Below the pieces are notes generated by a model, which worked only from the letters and a program-made list of their open reading frames with translations, searched no databases and was not told the origin of the DNA. The position numbers were made by a program, and so were the translations under genes. DNA of 64,000 nt, taken from assembly GCA_947475545.1 (NCBI GenBank), contig CANJLL010000001.1, forward strand, positions 248,001 to 312,000, in the 5' to 3' direction. Position 1 is the stretch's first letter. Every line of letters begins with the position of its first letter. The DNA is from Chloroflexota bacterium. GTDB taxonomy: Bacteria; Chloroflexota; Limnocylindria; Limnocylindrales; CSP1-4. This document shows positions 32,732-40,875 of this stretch, piece after piece.

Positions 32732-34186
32732 CTGTTCGAGCAGGCATTCAAGAACATCGACGACGTCCTCCACAAGGACGCCGGCTCGTCGAGTGAGCTG
32801 GACTACACCGAGCAGACCTCCTGGCTCCTGTTCCTGAAGTACCTCGACGCCCTCGAGCAGGACAAGGCGACCGAAGCCGCCCTCCACGGGAAGGTGTACG
32901 AGTTCATCGTCGCGGAGCCGTACCGCTGGGCGCGCTGGGCAGCGCCCCGGACCTACGACGGGAAGATCGACTACAACCGCGCCCTGACGGGCGATGACCT
33001 CCGGGTGTTCGTCGACGAGAAGCTGTTTCCCTACCTGCGCGGCTTCAAGCAGCGGGCGACCGGGCCGAACACCATCGAGTACAAGATCGGCGAGATCTTC
33101 GGGGAGATCAAGAGCAAGTTCCAGAGCGGCTACAACCTGCGCGACGTCATCGACATCATCGACACCCTGAAGTTCGGCTCACAGACGGAGAAGCACGAGC
33201 TCTCCCATCTGTACGAAGCCAAGATCCGGAACATGGGCAACGCCGGCCGGAACGGCGGCGAGTACTACACGCCCCGCCCGCTCATCCGGGCGATGATCAA
33301 GGTGGTCGACCCCAGGATCGGCGAACGGATCTACGACGGTGCGTGTGGATCAGCGGGCTTCCTGTGTGAGGCGTACGAGTACCTCAACGCCAAGCCTGGG
33401 CTGACGACCAGCGACCTCGAGACGCTCCAGACCCGGACGTTCTACGGCAAGGAGAAGAAGAGCCTCGCCTACGTCATCGCAATCATGAACATGATCCTGC
33501 ACGGCATCGAGGCGCCGAACATCCTGCACATGAACACGCTGGCGGAGAACCTCGCCGACATCCAGGAGAAGGACCGCTACGACGTGGTCCTGGCCAATCC
33601 GCCGTTCGGTGGCAAGGAGCGCCAGGAGGTTCAGCAGAACTTCCCGATCAAGACCGGTGAGACGGCGTACCTGTTCCTCCAGCACTTCATCAAGAGCACG
33701 AAGGCCGGCGGTCGGGCCGCCGTCGTCATCAAGAACACGTTCCTGAGCAACACCGACAACGCCTCGGTCAGCCTCCGGAAGCTGCTGCTTGAGAGCTGCA
33801 ACCTCCACACCGTGCTCGACCTGCCCAGCGGGGCGTTCCTGGGAGCGGGCGTGAAGACGGTCGTCCTGTTCTTTGAGAAAGGGAGTCCGACCAGGGAGGT
33901 TTGGTACTACCAACTCCAGCCGGGCCGGAACATGGGCAAGACAAACCCATTGAATGACGACGACCTTGATGAGTTCGTGACCCTCCAGAAGACGTCCGCC
34001 CAGTCCCCGAAGTCCTGGTCCTTTCAGGTCGTCACCATCGACCATGCGACGTTCGACCTGTCAGTGAAGAACCCGAACGGTGGCGATGAGGTCGCGCATC
34101 GGAGCCCGCAAGCTATCCTGGAGGAGATCGCCGCACTGGATGCGGAGTCCGCAGCAGCATTGCTGGTCATCCGAGCCCTGCTGTGA
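32732..34186 (+). CDS. hsdM: type I restriction-modification system, methyltransferase subunit
   Basis: About 484 residues. The helical N-terminus LFEQAFKNIDDVLHKDAG and LDYTEQTSWLLFLKYLDALEQD is the normal beginning of HsdM, but no ATG, GTG or TTG precedes it after the in-frame stop at 32711. A CTG at 32732 (AGGCGG 8 bases upstream) is the likely start; a GTA at 32723 (VAQLFEQ) is another option, or a GTG there has mutated. A start at the first standard codon (32894) would delete 54 conserved residues. The catalytic domain has GEYYTPRPLIRAMI, SAM-binding DGACGSAGFL (usually DPACGTGGF) and NPPFGG, so N6-adenine methylation is expected. Stop overlaps the hsdS start (GTGA). Confidence 0.93.
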   Translation: MFEQAFKNIDDVLHKDAGSSSELDYTEQTSWLLFLKYLDALEQDKATEAALHGKVYEFIVAEPYRWARWAAPRTYDGKIDYNRALTGDDLRVFVDEKLFPYLRGFKQRATGPNTIEYKIGEIFGEIKSKFQSGYNLRDVIDIIDTLKFGSQTEKHELSHLYEAKIRNMGNAGRNGGEYYTPRPLIRAMIKVVDPRIGERIYDGACGSAGFLCEAYEYLNAKPGLTTSDLETLQTRTFYGKEKKSLAYVIAIMNMILHGIEAPNILHMNTLAENLADIQEKDRYDVVLANPPFGGKERQEVQQNFPIKTGETAYLFLQHFIKSTKAGGRAAVVIKNTFLSNTDNASVSLRKLLLESCNLHTVLDLPSGAFLGAGVKTVVLFFEKGSPTREVWYYQLQPGRNMGKTNPLNDDDLDEFVTLQKTSAQSPKSWSFQVVTIDHATFDLSVKNPNGGDEVAHRSPQAILEEIAALDAESAAALLVIRALL

Positions 34187-35400
34187 AGGTCGACTGGCAG
34201 CTACGGCCCCTGAGTGAGGTCTGTCAGTTTCAGCGTGGGCTGACGTACTCAAAGGAGGACGAGGTCGCGTTCTCGGGCAACGCGGTTCTTCGGGCCACGA
34301 ACATCAATCTTGCCTCGCACCTACTTGATTTCGAGGAACTCAAGTACATCAGCGACCGATTCGACGTGCCTGTCGACAAGAAGGTGAAGAAGGGCTCGCT
34401 TGTCATCTGCACCTCCAGTGGCAGCAAGAGCCACCTTGGGAAGGTCGCGTTCATCGATGATGACTACGGTTATGCGTTCGGGGGATTCATCGGGATGCTC
34501 ACCCCGACTGCTGACCTTGAGCCGAGGTACCTGTTTCACCTGATGACGTCTCCTGCCTACGAGGACTTCATCGGGATGCTGGCAGGGGGTATGAACATCA
34601 ACAACCTGAAGTTCGATGACCTCAAGCAGTTTCAAGTACCTCTTCCCCCTCTCGCTGAGCAGGCCCGGATCGTCGCCACACTCGACAAGGCATTCGCGGC
34701 CATCGCCACAGCCCGCGCCAATACCGAGCAGGCCCGGCACAACGCCGAGAGCGTCTTCGTGAGCTACCTCAACGCCATCTTCACCAGGCAGGACGATGGG
34801 TGGGCTGAGGGGAGCCTTGGGGAGTTCGTTGACGGCATCTCGACCGGACCGTTTGGCTCTCTCTTGCATAAGTCCGACTACCGGCGCGGTGGAATCCCTT
34901 TGGTCAATCCGATCAACATTGAGGGAGCGAAGATCGTCCCAGATGACCACAAGGCCGTCTCCCCAGGGGTAGGGCAACGGCTCTCGAGCTATGCACTCCG
35001 GGAAGGCGACGTGGTGGTCGCGAGGCGAGGCGAGATCGGCCGATGTGCCGTAATCGACAGCGATCAGGCAGGCTGGCTCTGCGGCACTGGGTGCTTCTTC
35101 ATACGGCCGTCGGCCAGGACCGACCCGCAATTCCTGGCGCATCTCCTCCGGTCCCGACCGTACCGCAGCAGGCTTGAGGGCTTGTCCGCACGAGCGACGA
35201 TGCCGAGCATCAGCAATGTCGACCTCGCGAATCTTCCGGTCAGACTGCCCTCCGTGGCCGAGCAGGAGCGGGTCTCGGGCAGGCTCCGAGACCTTGGGGC
35301 TGAGACCTCCCGACTCGCCGCCTTGTACGAGCAGAGACTCGCTGCACTCGATGCCCTGAAGCGGTCCCTGCTCCACGCTGCATTCACGGGCGTGCTCTGA
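34183..35400 (+). CDS. hsdS: type I restriction-modification system, specificity subunit
   Basis: 405 residues with the two target-recognition halves normal for HsdS. First TRD about 1-165 (WQLRPLSEVCQFQRGLTYSKED ... FQVPLPPLAEQARIVATLDKAFAAIATARANTEQA, the central conserved helix), second TRD about 200-360 (EGSLGEFVDGISTGPFGSLLHKSDY ... LPVRLPSVAEQERVSGRLRDLG). The distal helix ends in SLLHAAFTGVL, as in many HsdS. It sets the bipartite DNA target; the target itself cannot be read from sequence. The GTG start overlaps the hsdM stop by 4 bases. Only one hsdS and no inverted repeats around it, so no sign of shuffling. Confidence 0.95.
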   Translation: MKVDWQLRPLSEVCQFQRGLTYSKEDEVAFSGNAVLRATNINLASHLLDFEELKYISDRFDVPVDKKVKKGSLVICTSSGSKSHLGKVAFIDDDYGYAFGGFIGMLTPTADLEPRYLFHLMTSPAYEDFIGMLAGGMNINNLKFDDLKQFQVPLPPLAEQARIVATLDKAFAAIATARANTEQARHNAESVFVSYLNAIFTRQDDGWAEGSLGEFVDGISTGPFGSLLHKSDYRRGGIPLVNPINIEGAKIVPDDHKAVSPGVGQRLSSYALREGDVVVARRGEIGRCAVIDSDQAGWLCGTGCFFIRPSARTDPQFLAHLLRSRPYRSRLEGLSARATMPSISNVDLANLPVRLPSVAEQERVSGRLRDLGAETSRLAALYEQRLAALDALKRSLLHAAFTGVL

Positions 35401-35401
35401 C

Positions 35402-37735
35402 GTGACAGCCCTGAACGAGGCCGAGACCCGGGCCGAACACATCGACCCGGCGCTCAAGGCGGCGGGCTGGGGCGAGGTCGACGGCAGCCGGATCCACCGC
35501 GAGTACCAGATCACCCAGGGGCGGCTCCAGGGCGGCGGGAAGCGGTCCAAGCCCGAGATTGCCGACTACATCCTGGTCTATCGCAACACGAAGCTCGCGG
35601 CGGTCGAGGCGAAGCGCTGGGACGAGTACTACACCGCCGGAGCGGCCCAGGCCAAGACCTACGCCCAGAAGCTCGGGATCCGGTTCACGTTCGCTACCAA
35701 CGGCGAGAGGATCTACGAGATCGACATGGCCGATGGCGCCGAGGGCGACGTCGCCGCGTTCCCGACGCCGGACGAGCTCTGGGACCGAACGTTTGCGAAG
35801 CAGAATGCCTGGCGGGACCGCTTCGCGGCCGTGCCACCCGAGACGAAGGGCGGGACCTGGGGCGGTCGCTACTACCAGGACATTGCCATCGGCAGCGTCC
35901 TAGAGGCGGTCGCCGCCGGCAGGAAGCGGATCCTCCTCACGATGGCCACCGGCACCGGCAAGACCGGGATCGCGGCGCAGATCGCCTGGAAGCTGTTCAA
36001 GAGCCGTTGGAACCTGGGCGGCGAGCCCACCCGTCAGCCCCGGATCCTGTTCCTGGCCGACCGGAACATCCTCGCCGACCAGGCGTACAACGAGTTCTCC
36101 TTCTTCCCCGAGGACGCCCTCGTGCGGATCGCTCCGGCGGACATCCGCAAGAAGGGCCAGGTCCCCAAGAACGGCTCGATCTTCTTCACGATCTTCCAGA
36201 CGTTCATGAGCGGCGAGGGCGAGACCCCGTACTTCGGCGACTACCCGGCCGACTTCTTCGACTTCATCGTGATCGACGAATGCCATCGCGGCGGTGCGAG
36301 AGACGAGAGCACCTGGCGCGGCATTCTCGAGTACTTCGCCCCGGCGGTTCAGCTCGGGATGACGGCCACGCCGAAGCGCAAGGACAACATCGACACCTAC
36401 AAGTACTTCGGCGACCCGGTCTACACCTACTCGCTCCGCGAAGGCATCAACGACGGCTACCTCACGCCGTTCAAGGTCCGCCAGATCTCGACCACGCTCG
36501 ACGAATACGTCTACACCTCGGATGACACGGTCCAGGAGGGAGCGGTCGACCCGGTCAAGGTGTACGAGGAAGCCGACTTCAACAAGATCATCGAGATCCG
36601 TGAGCGGGAGGCGTACCGGGTCAGCCTGTTCATGGAGATGATCGACCAGCGCGAGAAGACCCTGGTCTTCTGTGCGACCCAGCTCCACGCCCTCGTCGTG
36701 CGCGACCTGGTGAACCAGATCAAGGCCAGCAAGGACCCCAACTACTGCGTCCGGGTGACCGCCAACGACGGCGCCCGGGGCGACCAGTACCTGCGCGAGT
36801 TCCAGGACAACGAGAAGACCATCCCGACGATCCTGACGACCTCTCAGAAGCTCTCGACCGGTGTGGACGCCCGGAACATCCGCAACATCGTCCTGATGCG
36901 CCCGATCAACTCGCTGATCGAGTTCAAGCAGATCATCGGTCGGGGCACCCGGCTGTACGAAAACAAGGACTACTTCACGATCTACGACTTCGTGGAGGCC
37001 CACCACCACTTCGGCGACCCCGAGTGGGACGGCGAGCCCGAGGAGGTCACGACCACGAAGGGCGGCATCGTGGCGGGTCCGTCACCCGAACCTCCGATCA
37101 CGGACCCCGACGAGCCGCCGAAGCCGCCGCCCGCGAAGATCGTCGTGAAGCTGGCCGACGGCAAGGAGCGGACGATCCAGAGCATGGTGCAGACCACCTT
37201 CTGGGACCCGTCTGGCAAGCCGATGTCGGCTGCCGAGTTCCTCAAGAGCCTGTTCGGCGCGCTGCCCGATTTCTTCAAGACCGAGGCGGAGCTCCGGGCC
37301 CTGTGGAGCCTCCCCGACACGCGCAAGGCGCTCCTGGCGGGCCTGGCAGAGCGGGACTTCGATGCCGATGCCCTGGCCGAGATGCAGCGGGTGATCGACG
37401 CGGAGAGCAGTGACATCTTCGACGTCCTGGCCTACGTGGCGTTCGCCCTGCCGACCCTGACCCGCGAGCAGCGGGCGGCGGCCGCCCGGGGCCGGACAGC
37501 GGGGCAGTACACCGAGCCGCAGCGGGCCTTCATCGACTTCGTCCTGGGGCAGTACACCAAGGAGGGCGTCGGCGAGCTCGACGGGGACAAGCTGGCGCCC
37601 CTCCTGCGCCTCAAGTACAAGGCCATCGCCGATGCGACCACGGTCCTGGGCGACCCGGCGCAGATCCGGGGCCTGTTCATCGGGTTCCAGCACTACTTGT
37701 ACGAGCCCACTGGAGCGCCAGCCGCCGCACGCTGA
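35402..37735 (+). CDS. hsdR: type I restriction enzyme, R (motor/nuclease) subunit
   Basis: 777 residues, close to the EcoEI-type R subunit length. N-terminal nuclease: Asp55 (EIADYILVY), Glu69-x-Lys71 (AAVEAKRWD). Superfamily 2 helicase: motif I MATGTGKT (181-188), motif II IDECHRGG (Asp292-His295), motif III TATP, and motif VI region IIGRGTRLYENKD. The C-terminal helical part contacts HsdM (TREQRAAAARGRTAGQYTEPQRAFIDFVLGQY). It translocates DNA and cuts when the target is unmodified. GTG start 1 base after the hsdS stop. All catalytic residues look intact, so the system is probably active. Confidence 0.96.
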   Translation: MTALNEAETRAEHIDPALKAAGWGEVDGSRIHREYQITQGRLQGGGKRSKPEIADYILVYRNTKLAAVEAKRWDEYYTAGAAQAKTYAQKLGIRFTFATNGERIYEIDMADGAEGDVAAFPTPDELWDRTFAKQNAWRDRFAAVPPETKGGTWGGRYYQDIAIGSVLEAVAAGRKRILLTMATGTGKTGIAAQIAWKLFKSRWNLGGEPTRQPRILFLADRNILADQAYNEFSFFPEDALVRIAPADIRKKGQVPKNGSIFFTIFQTFMSGEGETPYFGDYPADFFDFIVIDECHRGGARDESTWRGILEYFAPAVQLGMTATPKRKDNIDTYKYFGDPVYTYSLREGINDGYLTPFKVRQISTTLDEYVYTSDDTVQEGAVDPVKVYEEADFNKIIEIREREAYRVSLFMEMIDQREKTLVFCATQLHALVVRDLVNQIKASKDPNYCVRVTANDGARGDQYLREFQDNEKTIPTILTTSQKLSTGVDARNIRNIVLMRPINSLIEFKQIIGRGTRLYENKDYFTIYDFVEAHHHFGDPEWDGEPEEVTTTKGGIVAGPSPEPPITDPDEPPKPPPAKIVVKLADGKERTIQSMVQTTFWDPSGKPMSAAEFLKSLFGALPDFFKTEAELRALWSLPDTRKALLAGLAERDFDADALAEMQRVIDAESSDIFDVLAYVAFALPTLTREQRAAAARGRTAGQYTEPQRAFIDFVLGQYTKEGVGELDGDKLAPLLRLKYKAIADATTVLGDPAQIRGLFIGFQHYLYEPTGAPAAAR

Positions 37736-38198
37736 TGACCTGGCGCGGGGCGGCCAGTCACATACCCGGGTCCACCGCTCGGAGACCGCTATCGGGCTGC
37801 CGATGGCCGAGATCCACGAGGAGCTGGTCCGGCGGTCGGAGCGCTCGCTCCAAGCGCTCGGGATCGGCATCTGCTTCGTCAACCGGCTCCGGGGTGGAGC
37901 AGCTGCCCCACCAGGCTCGAGGGGACGCGCTGCGAAGCCTGGGTCGGTAGCGTCCGCAAGGACCCTTGGCCGGGCCGGGGGGTTCGATGGCGGCAGTGGA
38001 AGTGACGGCTGCCGACCAGGCCGCGGGAGGGTGTTGTCAAGGCCGTTGGACGCTTTCGGCGATTGGTCGCCACGGGGCTCGCGGGATCACGGTAGTGCGG
38101 TCCAAGTCGAGTTCCTGACCCGCGTTCCGTCGACAATTCAGGCATGTCTATACAGTCGAACCGGGATTCGCAGACAGACTCGGCGATACACTGGCCAG
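37736..38198. other. 463 bp gap after hsdR
   Basis: No clear gene. On the plus strand, the frame around 37770-37900 reads HTRVHRSETAIGLPMAEIHEELVRRSERSLQALGIGICFVNRLRG and stays open into the HNH gene, but it loses protein-like composition after 37910; it may be a remnant. No hairpin typical of the other terminators was found. Confidence 0.4.
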
Positions 38199-38594
38199 GT
38201 GATCCCGTCGCCGTTCCCTCCATTCCTCCCGGCCCGGATTCGCTCCAGACTCGAAGTCAGCGAGCGGTGGGATCACTGGTACTGGAGCGGCAGATTCGGA
38301 GAGGACCCGCTGCGCACCTCTGCGGCGAACTACAAGCGCGCGAAGGTCCGCTTTCGCGGTCGCAGCGTCGATCTGATCCGCGTCCTCGCCTATACCTTCG
38401 ACCAGCCTGGTACGGCCATGATCCGCCAGTGCGGCAACGAGTGGTGTGTACGCCCGGACCACTTCGAGGCGACGCCGAAGTTGGAGCAGGCACGGCGGGC
38501 GATTGCCCGCGGGAGGCGAGTGCCTAGAACTCGAGGATGGGGCGAGTTGAAACGCGAGCGGTGGCTCCGGTCGATGATGCTGCGATCCGGATAG
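38199..38594 (+). CDS. degenerate HNH-endonuclease-like protein
   Basis: 131 residues from a GTG at 38199. The layout copies the small phage-type HNH protein: WDHWYWSGRFG (usually CWEWTG), KVRFRGRSVDLIRVLAYTF (usually YGR...AHRLAYEL), then IRQCGNEWCVRPDHFEATPKLEQARR (usually HxCxNPxCVNPxHLxxGT). The two catalytic His positions read Ile/Leu and Arg, so cleavage is doubtful, although the zinc-binding Cys and last His remain. TACACT at 38187-38192, 6 bases before the GTG, suggests a leaderless message. Confidence 0.6.
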   Translation: MIPSPFPPFLPARIRSRLEVSERWDHWYWSGRFGEDPLRTSAANYKRAKVRFRGRSVDLIRVLAYTFDQPGTAMIRQCGNEWCVRPDHFEATPKLEQARRAIARGRRVPRTRGWGELKRERWLRSMMLRSG

Positions 38595-38756
38595 TGGTAG
38601 TTCTTGGGACTCGCGACGCGCTGATCGGCGGCGCCCTGGGCCATCACTGGCGGCGCACCCCGACACCCCGACAGGTGCCCGCCACAGCGTGAGTCGGGGT
38701 CGTGTCGGGGTAATTGGTCATGAGACTGGAGACGACCCCGACACCCGACACACCCT

Positions 38757-40136
38757 TTAGGGTGTCGGGGTCCCTGTCGGGGAGGTCGAAGACTGTGCGC
38801 CCGAATGGTCGGGATCACGATCCGGTGCTGGCTGGACGGCCCAGTACTCCCAACGACCGCGCGGTGTCCCTACGTTGGTACTGGCCACCTTGCCTTGGGC
38901 CTCGAGCTGGTCCAGGTAGCGACGGGCGGTGTGTTCATTGACCTGAAGGTGCTTCGCGACGACGTAATGAGACGTGCGACCAGTTGCCCGAAGGACGGCG
39001 AGAACCTCATCGAGGGGGACCTTCGTCTGGTCCGTTGCTCCGGTATTGGCCGTCCACGTCCATGCGTACCGACCTTCGTCGCGCTGCAGGATCCCATCGC
39101 TCGCGCCTGGTCGCTTGAAGACGCGGAAGCGCGAACTCAACGGGCCAACCTTGTCGAGCAGGATGACGGCGTCGGCCTGCCGAGTAAGGTTGCCGAGGAC
39201 GTCCTGGAGGTCGGGCACGTAGGACGACTTCCCGTCGCGCGGCTTCTTGACCGTGTGGCAGAGCAGGAGGACAACTAGCCAATCACGTCGGCCGACCATC
39301 AGTGTCTTGATCGCGGCGTCCAGGCCCTCGGCCTCCTTGCCCCACACCTCCTTGCCGTACATAGAGTCGGCCGAGTCGAGCACGCAAAGGACGGGGCGCC
39401 CAGTTTCGCCGTGGGCACGGTCCAGCTCGGCCCCGATATGAACCAGATCGGCGTCGTTCTTCAAGCTCAGAAACGCGTCGTCAAGGGTCGTCAGTCGGAA
39501 TATCGGTGAGGGCACCTCGACCCGGAGGTCGACTGATAGGTGCCGAATTCGGTCGAGGGCTTCACCTGTCCCGACTTCCATGTCGAAGTAGCAGACCGCC
39601 ATCGCCTCGTTAACACGGAACTGCCCGAACAGCGGACCCGCCATACCGGGGTCGATGACAGACAGCGCCACCTGCAGGGCCACGTATGTCTTGCCGGTGT
39701 CTTCATACGCCGCAAGTAGTGCCCGGTAGCCGACCCGGAGGAGCTTGTCGACCAGGAAGGTGTGAGTCGCTGGCTGCCATGTTTCGAGCAGCTTCGCGAC
39801 GTCGCTCATCAGCGGATGGTCGGCTCGGGTTCCCTCGGCTGCCAGGCTTTGCCGCCGGGCCTCGCGCTCATCGAGGACCCGATTGAAGTCGGCGTTGCTG
39901 ATCAGAAACGGCTGGCCGCCGTTGCCTATCAGGGTCATCGGGCCCCTTCCCGCGATACCGCCAATGGGCGTGACCGATCGCAGGCTTTCGGTGGCATCGG
40001 TCACCCCCCTCCACTGGCGCCGAAGCATCGCCTCGCCTGACATGCGGTCGATGAGGGTCAGTTCAGGATGATGGTCCATCAAGGCGCGGAGGTCGGCCAG
40101 GGCCTCGTCATACGTCAGATCGGATTGGACAGTCAT
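38757..40136 (-). CDS. RepA-like AAA ATPase of the element
   Basis: 459 residues. An N-terminal region (about 1-115) of unknown fold precedes a RecA-like ATPase (about 118-340) of the AAA_25/RepA type: variant Walker A LAAYEDTGKT (Lys149), CYFDMEVGTGEALDRI, Walker B VLCVLDSADSMYG (about 253) and LVVLLLCHTVKKPRDGKSS, the hexameric-helicase motif H region. A C-terminal winged helix (VLRATGRTSHYVVAKHLQVNEHTARRYLDQLEAQGKV) ends with a Pro/Ser/Thr tail. Best role: replication initiator or loader used when the element is excised. The ATG overlaps the stop of a 20-residue ORF by 4 bases (ATGA), ending a chain of four coupled genes. Confidence 0.75.
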   Translation of the reverse strand: MTVQSDLTYDEALADLRALMDHHPELTLIDRMSGEAMLRRQWRGVTDATESLRSVTPIGGIAGRGPMTLIGNGGQPFLISNADFNRVLDEREARRQSLAAEGTRADHPLMSDVAKLLETWQPATHTFLVDKLLRVGYRALLAAYEDTGKTYVALQVALSVIDPGMAGPLFGQFRVNEAMAVCYFDMEVGTGEALDRIRHLSVDLRVEVPSPIFRLTTLDDAFLSLKNDADLVHIGAELDRAHGETGRPVLCVLDSADSMYGKEVWGKEAEGLDAAIKTLMVGRRDWLVVLLLCHTVKKPRDGKSSYVPDLQDVLGNLTRQADAVILLDKVGPLSSRFRVFKRPGASDGILQRDEGRYAWTWTANTGATDQTKVPLDEVLAVLRATGRTSHYVVAKHLQVNEHTARRYLDQLEAQGKVASTNVGTPRGRWEYWAVQPAPDRDPDHSGAQSSTSPTGTPTP

Positions 40137-40195
40137 CGGGGGCAACGCCTGTTGAGGAAGGCGCGTTCGGCCGGCGTCAACGGGGGCAGTTTCAT
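40133..40195 (-). CDS. 20-residue ORF bridging the coupled chain
   Basis: MKLPPLTPAERAFLNRRCPR. Its ATG overlaps the stop of the CPYCG gene (ATGA at 40192-40195) and its TGA overlaps the start of the ATPase gene (ATGA at 40133-40136). The exact fit between two genes, and the absence of another way to couple them, support translation; the peptide itself may serve only to pass ribosomes on. Unknown function. Confidence 0.55.
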   Translation of the reverse strand: MKLPPLTPAERAFLNRRCPR

Positions 40196-40425
40196 CGCTT
40201 GGGCCTGTGTCTCTCGACCAGCTCGTACTGCGGCAGGTCATCGACGCCTGGCCCCCAGCAGTGAGGAACCCGGAAGCCAAGCAGAGTGGGCCCCGTGCCC
40301 CGACCGCCGCCGTGGGTGTGCCGTCGTCCGCAGTACGGGCAGTCGTCGATGACCCACAGCCATTGTCGACCAGCAAGCTCAGCGTGCACGTACGCGATCG
40401 CCGTCGCGCGCTTGCCGGCACTCAC
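40192..40425 (-). CDS. small CPYCG zinc-binding protein
   Basis: 77 residues with IDDCPYCGRRHTHGGGRG, a Cys/His cluster found in small genes of actinobacterial-type integrative elements and phages, plus a later Cys/His pair (VPHCWG). The GTG start overlaps the HTH gene stop (GTGA), and the stop overlaps the next ORF. Probably a zinc-binding accessory protein; function unknown. Confidence 0.7.
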   Translation of the reverse strand: MSAGKRATAIAYVHAELAGRQWLWVIDDCPYCGRRHTHGGGRGTGPTLLGFRVPHCWGPGVDDLPQYELVERHRPKR

Positions 40426-40730
40426 CGCCGACCACCGGACCAGTCGGGGTCGCCGACCTGGGCAAGCGCAGAACTCGGGACCAGCCGCCGGCCCCGCACC
40501 TTGACGGAGCGAAGTTCCCCAGACGAGATGAGGTGATACGCGGTCGTCCGGCCAACGCCCAATAGCGAGGCCGCCTCAGGAATTGAAAGGAGCGCGTCCA
40601 CGTCCGGTCGTTGTCGCTCAGCGAGGCGGCGTTCGACGGTCTGGGCGATTGCCTGGGCAAGGTCCAGCGTCAAGCGCGTGAGCAGGTCGTCGGAGCCGGC
40701 GGAGCCCGCCGAGAGCGGTCGCGGAGTCAT
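40422..40730 (-). CDS. excisionase-family helix-turn-helix protein
   Basis: 102 residues. The C-terminal half is a MerR-like/excisionase HTH: LLSIPEAASLLGVGRTTAYHLISSGELRSVKVRGRRLVPSSAL. The N-terminal helix (LTLDLAQAIAQTVERRLAE) may dimerise. It is the first gene of the four-gene coupled chain and lies 3' of the integrase on the same strand. In related elements such proteins direct excision or control replication genes. The name rests on the domain and the context. Confidence 0.82.
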   Translation of the reverse strand: MTPRPLSAGSAGSDDLLTRLTLDLAQAIAQTVERRLAERQRPDVDALLSIPEAASLLGVGRTTAYHLISSGELRSVKVRGRRLVPSSALAQVGDPDWSGGRR

Positions 40731-40875
40731 AGTCTGACCTCGGGAGCCAGGTAGGGTTCAGGTTGTCGGGCCGCCGACATCGCGCACGGCGACGTGGTCT
40801 CACCCCAATGGCGCGGGTTGGAAGCGGACTGCAACGGACTCATGCGGTCATCGTCGGATGCCGCACCACCTACGA

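Noticed and set aside
37735-38198. N-terminal extension of the HNH protein
   Set aside because: The frame is open, but its composition is not protein-like after 37910 and a leaderless promoter lies just before 38199.
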